Assembly (NCBI GenBank): GCA_030247855.1
Contig: JAPDRN010000031.1
Span: forward strand, 186,001-250,000
Length of the DNA stretch: 64,000 nt
Direction of reading: 5' to 3'
Source of the DNA: Knufia peltigerae
Lineage: Eukaryota; Ascomycota; Eurotiomycetes; Chaetothyriales; Trichomeriaceae
Shown: positions 63,807 through 64,000 of the stretch, piece by piece
Layout of the letters: each line of letters begins with the position of its first letter
Position numbering within the stretch: the first letter of the stretch is position 1
Translations under genes and position numbers: made by a program
Notes under the pieces: model-generated
Database searches by the model: none
The model's input: only the letters and a program-made list of their open reading frames with translations
Told to the model about the DNA's origin: nothing

Positions 63807-64000
63807 CTATGGACTGCGAATGTGGACCATATTCGTGGAACTATGAGTAAGTTCAAGAGCGACTTTCACCAAATCGTGGCGGCAATGCTCTTCTTTCATC
63901 AAAAGCCCGAACCTGGCCAGCAGATACTCGGGATCTCGCTTGTCATTGGCAATCTGTAATAGTCCGCACACTCAAGGGAATCCGCCGGCGACCTCTGAAC
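63807..64000 (-). CDS. 3' end of an unidentified gene running off the window
   Basis: A candidate last exon spans 63807-63953: a TTACAG acceptor, then a 48-codon open frame (IANDKRDPEYLLARFGLL ... EEHCRHDLVKVALELTHS) to a TAG at 63807-63809. Composition and the heptad-like pattern look like real protein. Bases 63954-64000 would be intron. No family can be named from so short a piece. Confidence 0.38.

Noticed and set aside
1..64000. CRISPR arrays, operons or bacterial origin of the contig
   Set aside because: Abundant spliceosomal introns and nuclear fungal genes show a eukaryotic chromosome; no regularly spaced repeats were found.

Overview
The window is nuclear DNA of a filamentous ascomycete (Pezizomycotina). 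The evidence is short GT..AG introns (about 47-142 nt, many with a CTGAC or CTAAC branch site), C/G-ending codons, Zn2Cys6 regulators, and fungal orthologues such as Nnf1, Sec20, Rfc2, Rpb4, mL53 and an Asp f 2/ZrfC zinc locus. Eurotiomycetes, possibly a black yeast, is my best guess from protein flavour; it is inference. I see no CRISPR array, rRNA, functional tRNA or intact transposon. Exon limits were worked out by hand from reading frames and splice signals.

Region 1 (1-650) is the 3' end of TRM5. Region 2 (2021-18692) is the most notable part: nine consecutive genes that look like a ureide/hydantoin catabolic cluster. They are an AroM-family protein with two racemase-like cysteines, an NCS1 permease, an amidase, a Zn2Cys6 regulator resembling Dal81/TamA, an M20 N-carbamoyl amino-acid hydrolase, a second short Zn2Cys6 protein, a DUF1479 (YbiU-like) putative oxygenase, allantoicase and a hydantoinase/dihydropyrimidinase. 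Two divergent promoters in the cluster carry groups of GATA (AreA-type) sites. The inferred logic is import, optional racemisation, ring opening, decarbamoylation, and use of allantoate, all as nitrogen sources.

Region 3 (19089-23353) holds a spliced hypothetical gene hidden under misleading long ORFs, a dispersed repeat copy, RPB4, and a Cys-rich GPI-anchored wall protein. Region 4 (24787-27390) has two head-to-head genes that match the two halves of the plant Tm-1 protein (a TIM-barrel protein and a UPF0261 protein). Region 5 (27819-31559) is a divergent zinc-acquisition pair: a secreted Asp f 2/Pra1 zincophore and a ZIP transporter with a Cys/His-repeat ectodomain, sharing a promoter with four PacC cores.

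Region 6 (31899-62003) is mostly housekeeping and single genes: a class II sirtuin, an MFS transporter, a coiled-coil protein, a membrane protein, NNF1, a GlcG/HbpS protein, an SDR, DUS2, mL53, SEC20, RFC2, an APC permease and a sterol-ester/acylglycerol lipase. Region 7 (62004-64000) is intergenic, with the second repeat copy and the 3' end of another gene running off the window.
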